Part shown: one piece after another, positions 1 to 11,900 of the stretch
Layout of the letters: every line of letters starts with the position of its first letter
How positions within the stretch are numbered: the first letter of the stretch is position 1
Assembly: GCA_013397795.1 (NCBI GenBank)
Contig: VZTJ01003242.1
Location: 1,860,307-1,924,306 of the forward strand
Source of the DNA: Orthonyx spaldingii
Taxonomy: Eukaryota > Chordata > Aves > Passeriformes > Orthonychidae
DNA: 64,000 nucleotides
Reading direction: 5' to 3'
Made by a program: the position numbers and the translations under genes
The notes under the pieces: model-generated
The model's input: only the letters and a program-made list of their open reading frames with translations
The model's database searches: none
Told to the model about the DNA's origin: nothing

Positions 1-736
1 ATTCCCTGGCACCTCCGAAGATCACAGAGAGGACTTGAGCACCTCTGACCAGGGTAAGATGAAGGCATCTGGAGGACTGCAGAGGGACCCCACGGGAATA
101 CCTTTTGCAGATCAGTTCAGGTCCTCCTCCCTCCTCTTCTGAAGCCTCTCCCTTCTTTTCTAACCACAAAAGTGGTATGATTACTATCACTGAATATGTC
201 ATGCTACCGTAGCATATCAAAATGACAGTGCTGCCTCCCACTGAGGAAAAACTGGGCAGAATAAACTTTTCCTAGTTACTCTGTTTGTGGGTTCAACCAC
301 TGCATAAAACTTCTTTGCTGGGCCCTGCAGAAGAGGACTCCCTCATATTTTACTTTTTCTGTTTTTACACAAAGGTGTACACAATAGGGTGATGTTTGTG
401 GTGGGTGGACATTCCTGCTGCAATGCAGATAATAGCTTGCTCCAGAGAGACTAACCTTGAAATCTGACCTCAGGAGATTTTTATCTTGGTGTTACAGGGA
501 AGTGGCACCTTGACGGCATCTTGTGACACGTTCATGAGTGGCCTTGTAAGAGAGCAGCAAGGTTTTGGGATCATTTAGACTATGGTGGAATTATTTATTT
601 GCTTGTATGCAAAGAGAGATTGCCTTTACTTAAATCCTGTTCAGACAAGGTAGGTAAGTAGAGAGGAATGAAGAGTGTCTATGGCCTGGAAACCAGAGGA
701 AGAATAGATAATGGCACCTATGAAAGCTGCCAAACT

Positions 737-901
737 CTAGCCTAGTGCAAGATCAGGGGAGACGTATGTCAGGACCAGTGAGAAGAGCAATTTGTTGAAG
801 TGGCAATTTAGGGGCAGAAAGATCAGTCCAAGAACTAAATTGAAAATGTACATCAATATCTTGCTGGTCTTTCTATATGTAGCTGAGTAAAAGCACATCA
901 C
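737..901 (-). CDS. Candidate hydrophobic terminal exon
   Basis: On the minus strand a very good acceptor (CTTCCTCTCCCTTTTCCAG, ending at 902) opens a frame of 54 codons that ends in a stop at 737-739. The peptide begins VMCFYSATYRKTSK and continues with a hydrophobic stretch (ILMYIFNLVLGLIFLPL) and a second one (LLFSLVLTYV), so it could be a membrane anchor. Read from its first base it is in phase 0, which matches the end of the exon at 4743-4840, so it could be an alternative 3' end of that gene. I do not recognise the sequence. It could also be part of an older membrane-protein relic, because adjacent open stretches upstream to about 1210 lie in other frames. No splice junction can be proved from sequence alone. 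Confidence 0.3.
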   Translation of the reverse strand: MMCFYSATYRKTSKILMYIFNLVLGLIFLPLNCHFNKLLFSLVLTYVSPDLALG

Positions 902-3849
902 CTGGAAAAGGGAGAGGAAGGATAATACTTTTGACAAACTCAGGGTCTACAAAGATTTCTTCAAGACAAGCAAATGCTGTGGTACTTTGGGGGACTGTCA
1001 GAGCTTCAAAGTCAAGAATCCAGCTGAAAGTTGCCTGTAGGCTGTTGAAGACAAAACAACAGTCCTTGTGGGAATGCACATAGTGGATCACCAAGAAGAT
1101 GGCAATCTGGCAGAACCCCAGATCTGCTTGTAGGAAGCAGAGGCAAGTGCCCAGACTGAGATGTATTCACAAAGGTCACCTTGCGTGTCTTAAAATCACC
1201 ATCGTAGGAAGCAATCAGAAGAGCTTTCCCCTGCTTTGTAAAACTCCATATGAGCTAGCAGGTCCTCTGATGTGAGGCTCTTGTGACAGTGGATTATCCC
1301 TGCTCTGATCCTTCAGTGCTGTCTGGGAGACAGTTGTCTCCTCCATTAGATGCAGCACTCCTGACCCCCTTAGGCCACTTGCCGCAGAAGCCGATGCGTA
1401 CGAGCGCTGTCCCAGGCAGGTTACTGGGAGTTCGTCTCCTACCACGGAGCATTTCCCGGTCTCACACTGCTGTTGTTTTGGTCTCGCTGCCTCTCTGTAG
1501 GTGGAGCTCTGCCAGGACGGCTCAGAGAAGTGACACTGCCTTTACCCGGTTCTTATTGTAACAAGAAAGAATAACATCTTCTTTACTCAGCGCTGATGCA
1601 GTGGAATACTGCCAAACCCCTGGAAAGCCTCCAAATCAGCACATTTCTCCTTCCCATTAAAAACTAACACAGTACTACCAAAACAGAAAGCACTGGTGAC
1701 AAAAACATATTTTTCCCACAATCTGAGATCCCATTTTACATGTAAAATAAATGTTGAATACAGATTTAATTCACTTTTTACATCTTCTGATGGTGCATAA
1801 TAGGAATAACGCCTCTTTTAAAGTAAACTAGAAAAAAAGGCAGACTTTCATGCTCTGAATTAAGATCTCAGCTCACAATTTTGGCTTCCTAGGCACACAG
1901 CACTAGTTTAGTTCCTAATTTCCTCTCAAGTGACTTAATGGTACTATATTGCTTAATTATAGCAGTTGCAAACTCCATCCTCTAAGAAGTATCACTGGGA
2001 CCCAAACATCTGCAAGATTTTGAAGGAGGAAGATACCACATAAAATACCCATTTTTGTATTATTTTGTGTTTATTAGTCCGTCACACATAGCATAGCTAC
2101 TAAGTGGATGGAACAAGGCGTCATTTAAATAAGAATTAATGGTAAGGAAATATAGAACAGTAAGTTACAAAAACTCTCTCTTCTCCGAAGACTCAGGCTA
2201 CAGAAGAGGGCACTTGCATATAACATGATGTTTCAAACAGTAAAATATAGCTGGACCAGGGAGCCTAAAGGTGGCCTGTATCTACCAGATCATCCTAGCC
2301 CTCTCCTCCCCTGGACAATAAGCATTATTCTCAGATGCTTATTTATTGCTGTTTTGCCATATCTTCTTTTAAAAGTCCCAAGCAGGATTCCCCTCAACAC
2401 AGAGCTGGTCTTGATGAGAACAAATCAGAGAACACTATGAGGAAATAGCATTTGCCTGATCAGAGTCTCCATGATGTTTGAAACCTTAAAGCCTGATGAG
2501 TAGGAAGAAATTTCTAAATGCTTTAATGTAGTTGCTGTTGCTATAGAAACAATTTCCTGGGCACCCATACACTCTGTGTATTTGTCTCACTTGGTCCCTG
2601 GCCACTTGGTCCCCTGTGGGGCTGGGAACAGAAAATGTGGGGGAACTCATCAGAGGTAGCTCAAGATCCTATTGTTTCATATTGCCTTCTCTGGAAAAGG
2701 TGTTTAAAAACAGACAGCTGGGGAGCGCTGGTCAATTACCAATGGAAGACAGGAAAAGAAACATCAAGGTCCAGGGAACTAAATTAATCCTGACGGAACT
2801 CCAGTGAACAAAGGAGATCCAAAGCAATTTGAGTTTTGCTGTCTGAAGAGCTTGGTCTGGGTGACCCACCTGCCCAGATGTTTCCTAAAGGCATCTGTTT
2901 TTTCAAACTTCATTATGAAAGATGTTAACTACTGATCTTAAGAGTTTTGTCTGCACTTTTTGAAAGTGATCAAATAGACAGCAGCTAAAGGAGTCTTCAA
3001 TTTTCTTGGGTTTGTTCTGACTTTTGGAATAGTTGGATGACAAACTCATGAAAGAACAAGAGAAAGGATGTTGGTAATGGAGAAAAAACTTAGCCCAAGG
3101 CATTTCCAGAACTTTATCTCTCCTCGCTGTGTGTTTTGTCGAATTATTAAAATGTTAAAACTGAACAGGTAGTGCTTTCTTTTCCCCTCATCTTCCCCAA
3201 GCACAGTGTTTAAGTGGCCTATTTTGAAAGGTGGCTTTTTTGTCTAAGCTGTGGGTATGCAATTGCAGCGAGGTCAAGGAGAGGTCAGGCAATGCCAGTC
3301 AGCCGGGAGGTCAGGCGATTTCTTTCCTGTTCCCTGGAAAGAAAATACTTACCTCTCAGCAATCACATATCTTGTGGGAAGGAAGAGGAATTTGAATGGG
3401 GAATTAAAATTTATGCATGCAGCTCCCATTAATTGTTAGGTTGGGTTGTGGGTATTAAAATTTGCCAAGACTTTTTAAAAAGTGCACACTGCCGTCAATA
3501 GAGCAGCAGCACAATTCTCCCCTTTCAAAATGCAAAAGCATCATAAATAAACACACAAATCCCCTAAAATAGCTGATGACATCTAACCCCAGTTGGTCTT
3601 CTGCTTTGCCAAAACTGTCAGCTAGACATAAGGAGCCTGTTGCTGCTGGTGCCTCTGTGTTGGTCTTTTTGCCTCCACTCTTTTCTCCAAAGACTTTCTC
3701 TGGAGCAGCAAACTGTTAGCATAAGACATATTGAATAACTGTCTTCTGAAAAACAGTTTCAATTCTCTTTCACTCCTTAAGAAAACTCACTATGGTGAGG
3801 AACTTACATGCTGCCCTTTGCATTTTTTAATGAAGATGCCTAAATGTTC
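902..3849. other. Intron or 3' flank, no clear gene
   Basis: This stretch holds scattered short frames and a mildly GC-richer part at about 1200-1560 that is open on both strands without splice support. A strong minus donor-like GTAAGT sits at 3352, but the only good upstream acceptor leaves an 18-nt piece with an in-frame stop. I see no repeat family here. Confidence 0.4.
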
Positions 3850-3876
3850 TCAGCATTCTTCAGAACTGGGCTCCTC
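3850..3876 (-). CDS. Candidate short terminal exon of cysteine-rich gene
   Basis: The acceptor AAATTCCTTCCAG is followed in phase 0 by eight codons (EEPSSEEC) and TGA. The exon at 4743-4840 ends in phase 0, so joining them gives an acidic C-terminus after YLEDLK. On the minus strand an ATTAAA, a common variant polyadenylation signal, lies 19-24 bases downstream of the stop (3826-3831). A GTAAGT further downstream at 3805-3806 could instead mean that this is an internal non-coding exon. The alternative 3' exon at 737-901 fits the same phase. The piece is so short that coding potential cannot be judged by itself; the support is the phase and the signals. Confidence 0.3.
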   Translation of the reverse strand, partial: EEPSSEEC

Positions 3877-4312
3877 CTGGAAGGAATTTAAGATTAATCT
3901 GCCTTCATAAGAAAATATTCTTATATATCTTTAATAAACTCTTTAATAGAATTTTGCTACCTTCTTGTTGCATGAGTCCTTCAACCATCTTGGCTGTTTT
4001 TCCTGGTGGCTTTGAAAGGACAAGGGGAAAGCTTTGGTTTATAGACTTCTGGTTCAGTATTGAGAACCACCAGAAGAGCTAAGAGATTTTAGGTTAATCT
4101 ACTTTATTCACTAAATAATGCTATTTCTGTTTGACCAAAGCCATTCCATTACAAAGCTCAGATTGAATGAATGAATTGAGCCAAATGAGTCTGAAATTTT
4201 TAAAGACCTGTAAGTCACATATCTACCAACTTCCAGCACAGTTCTTTCAAGAATCTTGAAAGTGACCATGGCATCCTCTCTTTCTCTTGTGCTTCTTCTA
4301 GAGATTGTTCAA

Positions 4313-4355
4313 AACAGTTATTAACTGTTATTGTCACTTTTAATCCTATTAAAGT
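4313..4355. repeat. Two adjacent short inverted repeats
   Basis: AACAGTTA and TAACTGTT flank a single T at 4313-4329, a perfect 8-bp stem. Immediately after it, CACTTTTAAT and ATTAAAGTG surround a 3-base loop with one bulge. They lie inside the intron between the exons at 4743-4840 and 3850-3876. They could be chance in AT-rich DNA, a pair of MYB-type half sites, or the remains of a small palindromic element. Confidence 0.35.
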
Positions 4356-4742
4356 GAGAGAAAGAGTGTTACTTACCTCTAGGATTTTTGCAAAAAGTAG
4401 TCTGACATTTTTATGTTGTCTGTCTTAAAAGTCATGCAAGTGGCATGCTGCAAGGTGCCTTGGAATATGGGAAAAAAACCGGTTGTATAAAGCATGGGCA
4501 TAATGAAAGAATAAACGTGAATTTCTAGGTTTTCACACTTTTCTTTCATTCCACTTCATGCATAAGGACAAAGATAAATGTCTTCCTCATTTTTTTTCTG
4601 GAGATCACCTTGGCGGGCTAAAGGAGAATGCTTCAGAACAATCAGATTTATCAGCCTTTAATTTAGATGCTGAATAACAGAGATCCTTTCCCCTAGCCAA
4701 TTTTGTGTATGGTAAAGAGATTCTAAGAAAAAAAAGTATTAC

Positions 4743-4840
4743 CTTTAAATCCTCTAAGTATGTTACCCTCAATTTTCCAGGTTTAGTTTCTGTCAAGTTT
4801 CTGACAGAAAACACAGCTTTGCAGTCAGCTGCACACAATC
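4743..4840 (-). CDS. Coding exon of unidentified cysteine-rich protein
   Basis: The minus strand shows an acceptor (CTTTATTTTTCAG) and a donor (AAG|GTAATA) around 98 bases. The frame starting after two bases is open throughout, while the other two frames contain stops. The peptide starts LCAADCKAVFSVRNLTETK and ends GKLRVTYLEDLK; it holds a possible N-glycosylation site (NLT) and two cysteines. The two leading bases complete the codon begun by the final G of the exon at 6206-6283, giving glycine, so the phases join exactly across a 1.4-kb intron. The exon ends in phase 0. The two cysteines with DCKA resemble the third cysteine-rich domain of GFR-alpha-type receptors, but the rest of the exon does not clearly follow that pattern, so no name is given. 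Confidence 0.55.
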
Positions 4841-6205
4841 CTGAAAAATAAAGACAGACATGGTTTACTCTTTAGAACAAAAATTTAAGAACTTTCAGCC
4901 CAACCCACCTTACTAATGGTTTATAGGAATAATAGATTTCACATCATAAAAACAAATAAATGAATTTGACCCCCTCTCCCCCACATTGTTTCATATTTTC
5001 AGGTCAGTTTTTACTCTGTCTGTTTCCAGCTCCCACAATAAATACATACTGAGTGCTCAGTGTACACACTCTGTGTTTTTTCCCCTCTCCCATTCAGTCT
5101 CTTGCCACTGACTTTTCTTGTTTTCCAGGTTATATTAAGGCTTTTGGCTTTGTGGCTGTAGGGAGAAATCTCAGCACAGACATGGAGCTTAGCAAGGGAG
5201 GGCTGTGAATAGAGTCAGCCAGAAATACTGACAGCAAGGCAGAGGTGGGCAGCAAGGGACAGAAGAAGCAATTGACTACCAGTGAAGCCGAGGATTAAAA
5301 ACATATCATTGGGAAACAAAACCAGCAGAATATGAGATTTTCTGAAATGCTCTCTGACGTAAAATCAGAGCCCCAATAAAGACTGAAATAAAAAAGTTCT
5401 GACTTGCTCTGTTTTATGTAAAATTCCCTCTTTACCTTTCAGATGCAGATCAGCTACAGGGTGTTTCCTCTCCTTCTGTTCTTTAAAAGCCAAATTAAAT
5501 CCATGGTTGTTTTATAGAGAAAATTGTAAGCTAGGGGGGTTTATAAAAAGATCCACAGAATGAAAGTTTTAGTCTTTCAACAGGGAGCTAACAGGAGTGC
5601 TGCATAGGCTCAGCTATTGCAACCTTTCTCCTGCAATATTTTACTGACCTCAGCTCCAATTTTATGCTCATCACTCATGCAAACGGCTCATTGTTTTAAC
5701 TGGCAGCTCTGCCCAATTATGAAATGCAAGAGGAAGCTTTGAAACTGCAAATACATTGTAGAAATTTGTAAGCACTGGATTGATTTAAAGGAAAAGCTGG
5801 AGCAGTGATACTGCAAGGTGTCTGAAAGCTCAGGACATCAAAGACCTCCATGGCCAGACACCTGCCCAAACATCCCCAGGGCTGACCTGGATGTCCTGCC
5901 TAAAATGCTGGGAGATGCCTGTGACATTAAGAGCTATGTGTTAAATGACTCTGCAACATGAATACAGGCTGTGCACAAGTAAAATCTGCAATAAATGAGT
6001 GCCATGGCGTTCCTGAATGTAAAACAGTGCATTGGGGCATAAGTGATTTGCATCTGAGAAGATGTGTCTGGCATAGAAAAGAATGTAGTAAAAGATTGTT
6101 CAACAGCTCCACTCGAGTTCAAGAACCCATCAGAGAGGAAAGGGCTGGGGCCAGAGTGTTCTCTGAAGCTGTAACCCCTGGATGAACAATCTTCCCAGCA
6201 CTTAC

Positions 6206-6283
6206 CAATTTTGCAAGTTTTTAAGGAGCAGCTATTAGCAGAGATACATCTCACTTCCTTAGCTGGTACTTGTCTTAGTTCTT
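6206..6283 (-). CDS. Coding exon of unidentified cysteine-rich protein
   Basis: This is the best-defined exon in the window. The minus strand has the acceptor CTCCTTTTTTTTCTGTCAG and the donor ATTG|GTAAGTGCT around 78 bases. Only one frame is open (two bases, 25 codons, one base); the other two have early stops. The peptide reads ELRQVPAKEVRC followed by ISANSCSLKTCKI, with three cysteines. Its first two bases join the last G of the exon at 8758-8878 to make glutamate, and its last base joins the exon at 4743-4840. The length is a multiple of three, so skipping it would keep the frame. The spacing suggests a disulfide-bonded extracellular domain. The long open frame covering 5934-6428 extends beyond both splice sites and is not itself the gene. 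Confidence 0.6.
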
Positions 6284-7232
6284 CTGACAGAAAAAAAAGG
6301 AGCTGCAGGGAGAGAGTTGGAGCTGCAGGGAGGCCAGAACTGACCACTGAGCATCCTACAGATGCCACAGGCTGCAGGGAAAGGGTCATGTCAGAGGAAG
6401 AGCTCAAGTGAAGAACAGGGAACTGCAAAAGCTTTTAAGAGAACATAGAAGTAGGGAAGGAAAGCAGCAATAGCAGAATAGGCACCACTATTTTCATGGC
6501 TTTTTGGTTTTTATTTTAAATCAAAAGTTTAATCACTGATCAGGCTCATTGTCTGTCCAGAGTCCACCTCAGTTCATCCACACATTGAAGCAGGGGTCAT
6601 GGAAAACAAAGACATGCCTGGTACAAGGGCATAAGCTGGTCCAGCACCTCAGTTAGGTAAATTTGTGGGGTGGGATTCACTGCCCCATGACTGCCCAGAA
6701 AGTAGGAGCAGCAGAAGCTCCAGGACTGGAGCTTGTGGTTGTACATCTCCAGCAATGCCACTGTTAGGTGACAGGATTAGCCTCCTTTTTGTCTCTTTTC
6801 AGATCTGTGCATTTGGCAACAGATTCCCTGTCCTGTCTGAGGCTCCCAAGAACTTCAGGGTAGTGCAGGAAAATGAATACTGGTGGGAAACTGGGGTGAC
6901 AGAAGACACAGTGCTCTTGAGAAAACTGTCCAGTTTTAGCAAATGTGACAAAAGAGTTGTTTTCTGCAGGAATGTGTCAAGGTTGTAGCATGGCATTTTC
7001 CCATGGGGGGAAAGCAGCTCCATATTTCTGAACAGTTGTACCCAGGAGCAAGAAGCAATATCTGCCTCAAGTATCGTGGCCCATCTCTTCAATTGAAACA
7101 GCTTCTTCCTTTTTCTCCAGCAGCTTTCCAAAAGCAAGGCCAATAACAGTGACATTTCACCTACAGATGTTGCTTTAAGGAACTATTTTATAAAAACCTT
7201 TAGAAGAGGGGGATCCTTTCCTCTGCACCACA

Positions 7233-7515
7233 GATCACAGAATCATAGAATAGTTTGGGAAGAGACCTTTAAAGACCATCTAGTTCAATTTCTCTGCCAT
7301 GAGCAGGACATCTTCAACTAGATCAGGATGCTCAAAGCCCCATGCAACCTGACCTTGAATGTTTCCAGGGATAGGGCATCCACCACCTCTCTGGGCAACC
7401 TGTTCCAGTGTTTTACCACCTTAATTGTAAAAATTTTCTTCCTCATATCTTATCTAAGCTGACCTTCTTTTAGTTTCAAACCATTACCCCTCATTCCACC
7501 ACAACAGGCCCTGCT
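7233..7515 (-). mobile_element. CR1 LINE, 3' end fragment
   Basis: The segment starts with the typical reversed CR1 tail (ATCACAGAATCATAGAATAG) followed by the conserved GGGAAGAGACCTTTAAAGACCATCTAG block, the text around CACCACCTCTCTGGGCAACCTGTTCCAGTG, and the start of the next CR1 block. It is 5'-truncated at about 7515, as most CR1 copies are, and is clearly diverged. Confidence 0.93.
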
Positions 7516-8757
7516 AAGCACAGACCAGAAGGATATACACCAGATGGCTTCTCTTGGGTTCATGTGTTCGCCTGCACTGTGTTGTGTGAGGGACCTGCCT
7601 TCTCCTGCTCTCCTTCTCCTGTCTCCTGTGCCAGCTGCACATCCTTTGGGGTAATGCAGAGAAGGGTGTGAGTGGGCTGAGGGATCCACCCAGCTAACAC
7701 CAAACAGCAGGGTGGGATTAGGAATGGGGCACAGGGCAATGCACCTCCTCTGTGGGCTGGGCAAGGGGAGATCATTAACACAGAAGATGAGAAAAAAGCA
7801 GATGTATGCAGAGGTACCAGCTGCAGGGAGGTACTCCACGTCTGCATTTGTTGTGGATATCCTACTTTTCCCATTTTTTTCCATTGCTTTTGGAAAAAAA
7901 TCAAAAAATCGGAGTCAGAGGAAAGACCATAAATATTGTGTCCTTTGTTGAGTGAACTCAGACTTGCTTTTACTCCTATTCCTCTGTTCTGATCTTACCA
8001 TCAAGCTCAACAAGACTACAAGTGCTGCCCATTGCAGTAGCAGATTAAGTGATTTGGAGTTTACCACTGCAAAAAACCTAGCAGTTGCCAGGCCACGTTG
8101 CCTTGGTGGGACAGTGATTTCCTATTTCATCATAAGTCAATGGGTTTTTTTACTGGTAACTGCTGCTATTTACTCCCTACTTATCTGTTTATAGGCTGCT
8201 GGATAACTGGGAAGAATGTAGAAACCAGCAAAATGTGTAAATGTTTAAGACAGCCAACAACATCGTCTTCTACAAAACTCCTACTTAAAAGTTTGTGATG
8301 TTTGTTTGTTCTTTCTGTCCTTCCTAGACATCAATTTTCTCCCACAAGCTCGTGATTTTATTTTCTGTAAGCTTTGATGTACTTTTGCAAGCACCTACCA
8401 CTGCTTCTTAGACCTTAGCTTCTTAACTAAAGCCATTTATTGATATAGTATATCTCTCAGTGAAGTAGTACATCAATAAATTAAAGATTAGTTCAGTGTG
8501 TCAGCTCTCCCAGAGCATCCTGGGAAGCATTCGCCACTCTGGAAGACTGTGGAGGCCACACAACATCCTCACACAGGCAAGATAATAACTCTGGGAGATT
8601 TAAGCTTTCGCTCCATGACATCTCCTCCTGCTAAATATTTTTGAAAGTCACCTTTTAAACTAACTCATGGATTCTGCTTGCTACCAAACAAACACGTGGT
8701 ATTAAGTTCGTATACTATATAGAGAGGTGTCCAAACCAATTTTCAGCTGTCTCTTAC

Positions 8758-8878
8758 CACATTTTGTTTTTCCTGCTCTCTGATCTGATTTTATGCAGGC
8801 TACTCGTAGCGATAAACAGTTTTGTCCTGTATTTATATGCATCATGTTCCCTATGTGGCTCAAGCTCCTACTGCACTC
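8758..8878 (-). CDS. Candidate coding exon of cysteine-rich protein
   Basis: The minus strand carries the acceptor GCACATTTTTCAG and the donor TGTG|GTAAGAG around 121 bases that read as 40 codons plus one base. The peptide begins ECSRSLSHIGNMMHINTG and continues QNCLSLRVACIKSDQ to KTKC. It starts in phase 0 and ends in phase 1, so it joins exactly to the exon at 6206-6283 across a 2.5-kb intron. The CLSxxxxC spacing in QNCLSLRVAC is the same as in the third domain of GFRAL-type receptors as I recall them; this is a weak family hint only. The acceptor tract is short, and a second AG lies within the exon, so the 5' boundary is less certain than the donor. The upstream exon that should join in phase 0 was not identified with confidence. 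Confidence 0.42.
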
Positions 8879-8989
8879 CTGAAAAATGTGCTTGCAAAGT
8901 TTCATTGCACCTAATTGTTTGCAAAGGCATGGACTGAGGTGCATTGCTGCTGAAGAGGATGTCATCAGGCTTGTATTAACCATTTATGT

Positions 8990-11900
8990 GAGATACTTAA
9001 ATGTTCTTTATTGCTATTTTTGCATTGGGACTCCTGCATTCCTTGGTGTTTATTTCAGGATTTTGCACTATTTGCTTGCTAAGTTTTATGCCTTGACCTT
9101 GCAGTCAATTTATAGGATTATACTCCAGACAAGATTTCAAAATGGGAGGCAAAAAAGTAGAAATCAGAGCCAATATTTGCATTCCTAAACAGATGCTTTA
9201 GGTACAAATGTTCTGACAGCAGAGAAATTCCTATTAATTTGATTTTGGAGATGCAGGGTAATCTTCTTTTCTGCAGACGAAAGCTTTCATTTTGTTGCCC
9301 CATCAAAGCCTTGGCTTCAGTCCTTTCAGCATGAAAATGGCATCTCATTGTTTGAACACATAATCACTTTTTTGTGCATCCCTTGATGACAATGGACATG
9401 GGACGGCAAACTAGAAGTGTTTTGGGCACACAAGCCTTGGTTAGAAGAAAAATGATGCCCATTGGTACCCTCTGGTATTTTGAACCAGTTGCTTGAGGAA
9501 CATGACTTTTTCTCTGTTTTCTGCCTGCTGGTGAGACAATACAGATTTCTACTGAAGCAGCACTAGGATGCTGGAAACAACTATGAGGGACCAGGGCTTA
9601 GCTGTGTTAGGTGTTATTATAAGAGGGTGTTTGTGGTTTGGGAGAGGTCTTCACAAGTTGTTCCCTTCTACTATCCGTTATTGGTGCTGAGCTAGTAAGT
9701 AGTCACTGCAGTCTCTTGGCTGGGTACAGGAAACATTGGAAGCAGGAGAATGAATGATTGGTAGTAGATAGGTCTTGTTAATGAACTTTGTTGTGCACAG
9801 ACATGTTAACATATGAATGTGGCCATTTGTATGATGAGCAGTCCTTCTTCAAACCTTCACAGGGAACAAAATCCTGTTTAGGAAAAGGTTTGTGAATAAT
9901 GAATATAAACAGGGAAGTGAAGAGGGCACTTAGATACCATGGTGATGGGTATAGGATAATGGTACATACATGGCCAGATGGCTTTATACAGCACATTGGA
10001 AATGAATGAACAAATGATTTTGACAAACCCTTGCTGGAAACCTTTCCTGAGTGCCTAGCCCAGGCTATACAAGAGATAACCTGTAAGGTCATCGTAGAAA
10101 AAGTTCTGTTGCTATTTAATATTTTGTGGCAAAATCATTAGCAGAAATATCTCACTCAGGATTGAAGCATTTGGGAGCTGTATGTTCTGGTGAAACTTTG
10201 GACTCTAAGGATTGTTATTATTATCCATATTGCTTGTCAAATGCAACCTGATGATGACCAGAGTGCCTCAGAGGACAGAAGCCCTACACACCCAAGCACA
10301 TGATTACACAAAGTTTTTGAGTTAGTCATAGTGACTGAGGTTGTTGTACTAATCCTCAGCTGTTGAAGAGTGCTGGAGTCTTACACACCAACAACAAAGA
10401 AGAAATGATTGCATTAATTGCCTACCTGGCATTCAGCAGTGGCCAGGTTTTCTCCCATTACTAATGGACAAAATAGCAGAAAATTACTTAAAAAGGATGA
10501 AGCTTCTGCAAATTATGTTTCTGTCATCCCTGCACGCAGAAGAGAAATACCTGATGCATCCTATTTGTCCCAGGAGGTTGTTACTTGTGCACTTAGCTGT
10601 GGTGGATGAGACAAATTCATCTCAGCTAAAGCGAGGAGTTTGCCTTATGAAATTACCTTAATTTGTAGATAATCTTCATCTGGTTGAAACTTCTCTGAGC
10701 TAAATTTCTCAGCTGAAAATGAGTATACTCACATTGAAAGTGTAGTAGATACTTGGGTCTAAGTGTCCAGGGAGATGTTCTTGGTGTGCCCCAGGTGTCA
10801 TCCCAAAGAATGAGTGAAAACCCTTATGTGTGACCCCAGAAAAATATGCTGTACATTCCCTGTGTAGACAAGATGCAATGTTGGAACTGTTAATACCTGC
10901 CTCTCAGATAATTACCCACATTAGCCCTGGTATTTAACTCTGCAATGATTCCCAAGAAATATGACAAAGAATAGTACTTGGACCTGTGTTTCAGCAAAGC
11001 TGGAGTGCAGGAAAAATGAGTAGCAATAGTTACATGCAGTGCTGACTCCTCTGCCACTGTGCAACTGTGTGCTCCAGACATCTTGTATGTATCCATAATC
11101 CTAATTACATAATTAGGATGTAGACATTTATATGTGAGGCTTTGGAGATTTATCCAAGTAGATACTTCTGCTATGTAGTTAAACATGTAGTAGTTACGAG
11201 TTACTAGGAACTTTCCCCTATACAGGCCATTGGTGAGCTTTTGTTAAAGCAAAAAGTAAAATGTAAAATGTCAAGCAACCACCTCTGACTGACACTTGGG
11301 AAACTGAGCTGCTGCTGATTAGTATCCCATTTACAATTAAAATCTGGACTCCTTTCCTAATTTTTGTTGACGTGCTGTTGGTCTGTGAACTCCTAGTAGA
11401 CAACTTGGATTTTTAAATAGTCCTTGCTTTGACTTCCAATTACCATACAATTAACAATTCCAACAATGCTGCCTTTTAATTTCACTGCTTGTATTCATTT
11501 TTCTCTGTGTTCCTAATTGCCATGCTGGCACGTCACTTGTATACTCTGGTTTAGTACATCAGATGTCTGTATTTCTATTTAAGACATAGAAGTTGCTAGT
11601 TTATGCATCTATATTGGATCTATTCTTGCTTCTGAACAAAGGAAAGCTATATGTAGCTTCACAAGCTACTCTTCCCTTTCCTTAGTCAGCTGCATTTACT
11701 TGGAAATACCATGCTGTGATTTAATCATGATGGTTTTGGGGCAGAAACACCCTTCTGTGGGAGTCTGTGCCAAAGGTCTGGGTCCCGAGCTGGGCCACAT
11801 AGGCAGAGCTGTGTCTTCATGGGTGAAACTGCTCAGGTACCTCAGTCTATGGTGTGCAGCTCTTGACTGTCCCCTTCTGCACTTCTGGGAACAAAAGGTT

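Noticed and set aside
3352..3369. 18-nt minus-strand microexon with a GTAAGTATT donor
   Set aside because: In the needed phase it contains TGA, and length gives no other support.
4376..4448. Minus-strand exon ending at a GTAAGTAAC donor
   Set aside because: In the phase required after 4743-4840 a TAG lies two bases before the donor, and other frames stop earlier.
5934..6428. 164-codon minus-strand frame as a single-exon gene
   Set aside because: It contains a much better internal exon (6206-6283) with strong splice sites; the extension to either side is intron that happens to stay open.
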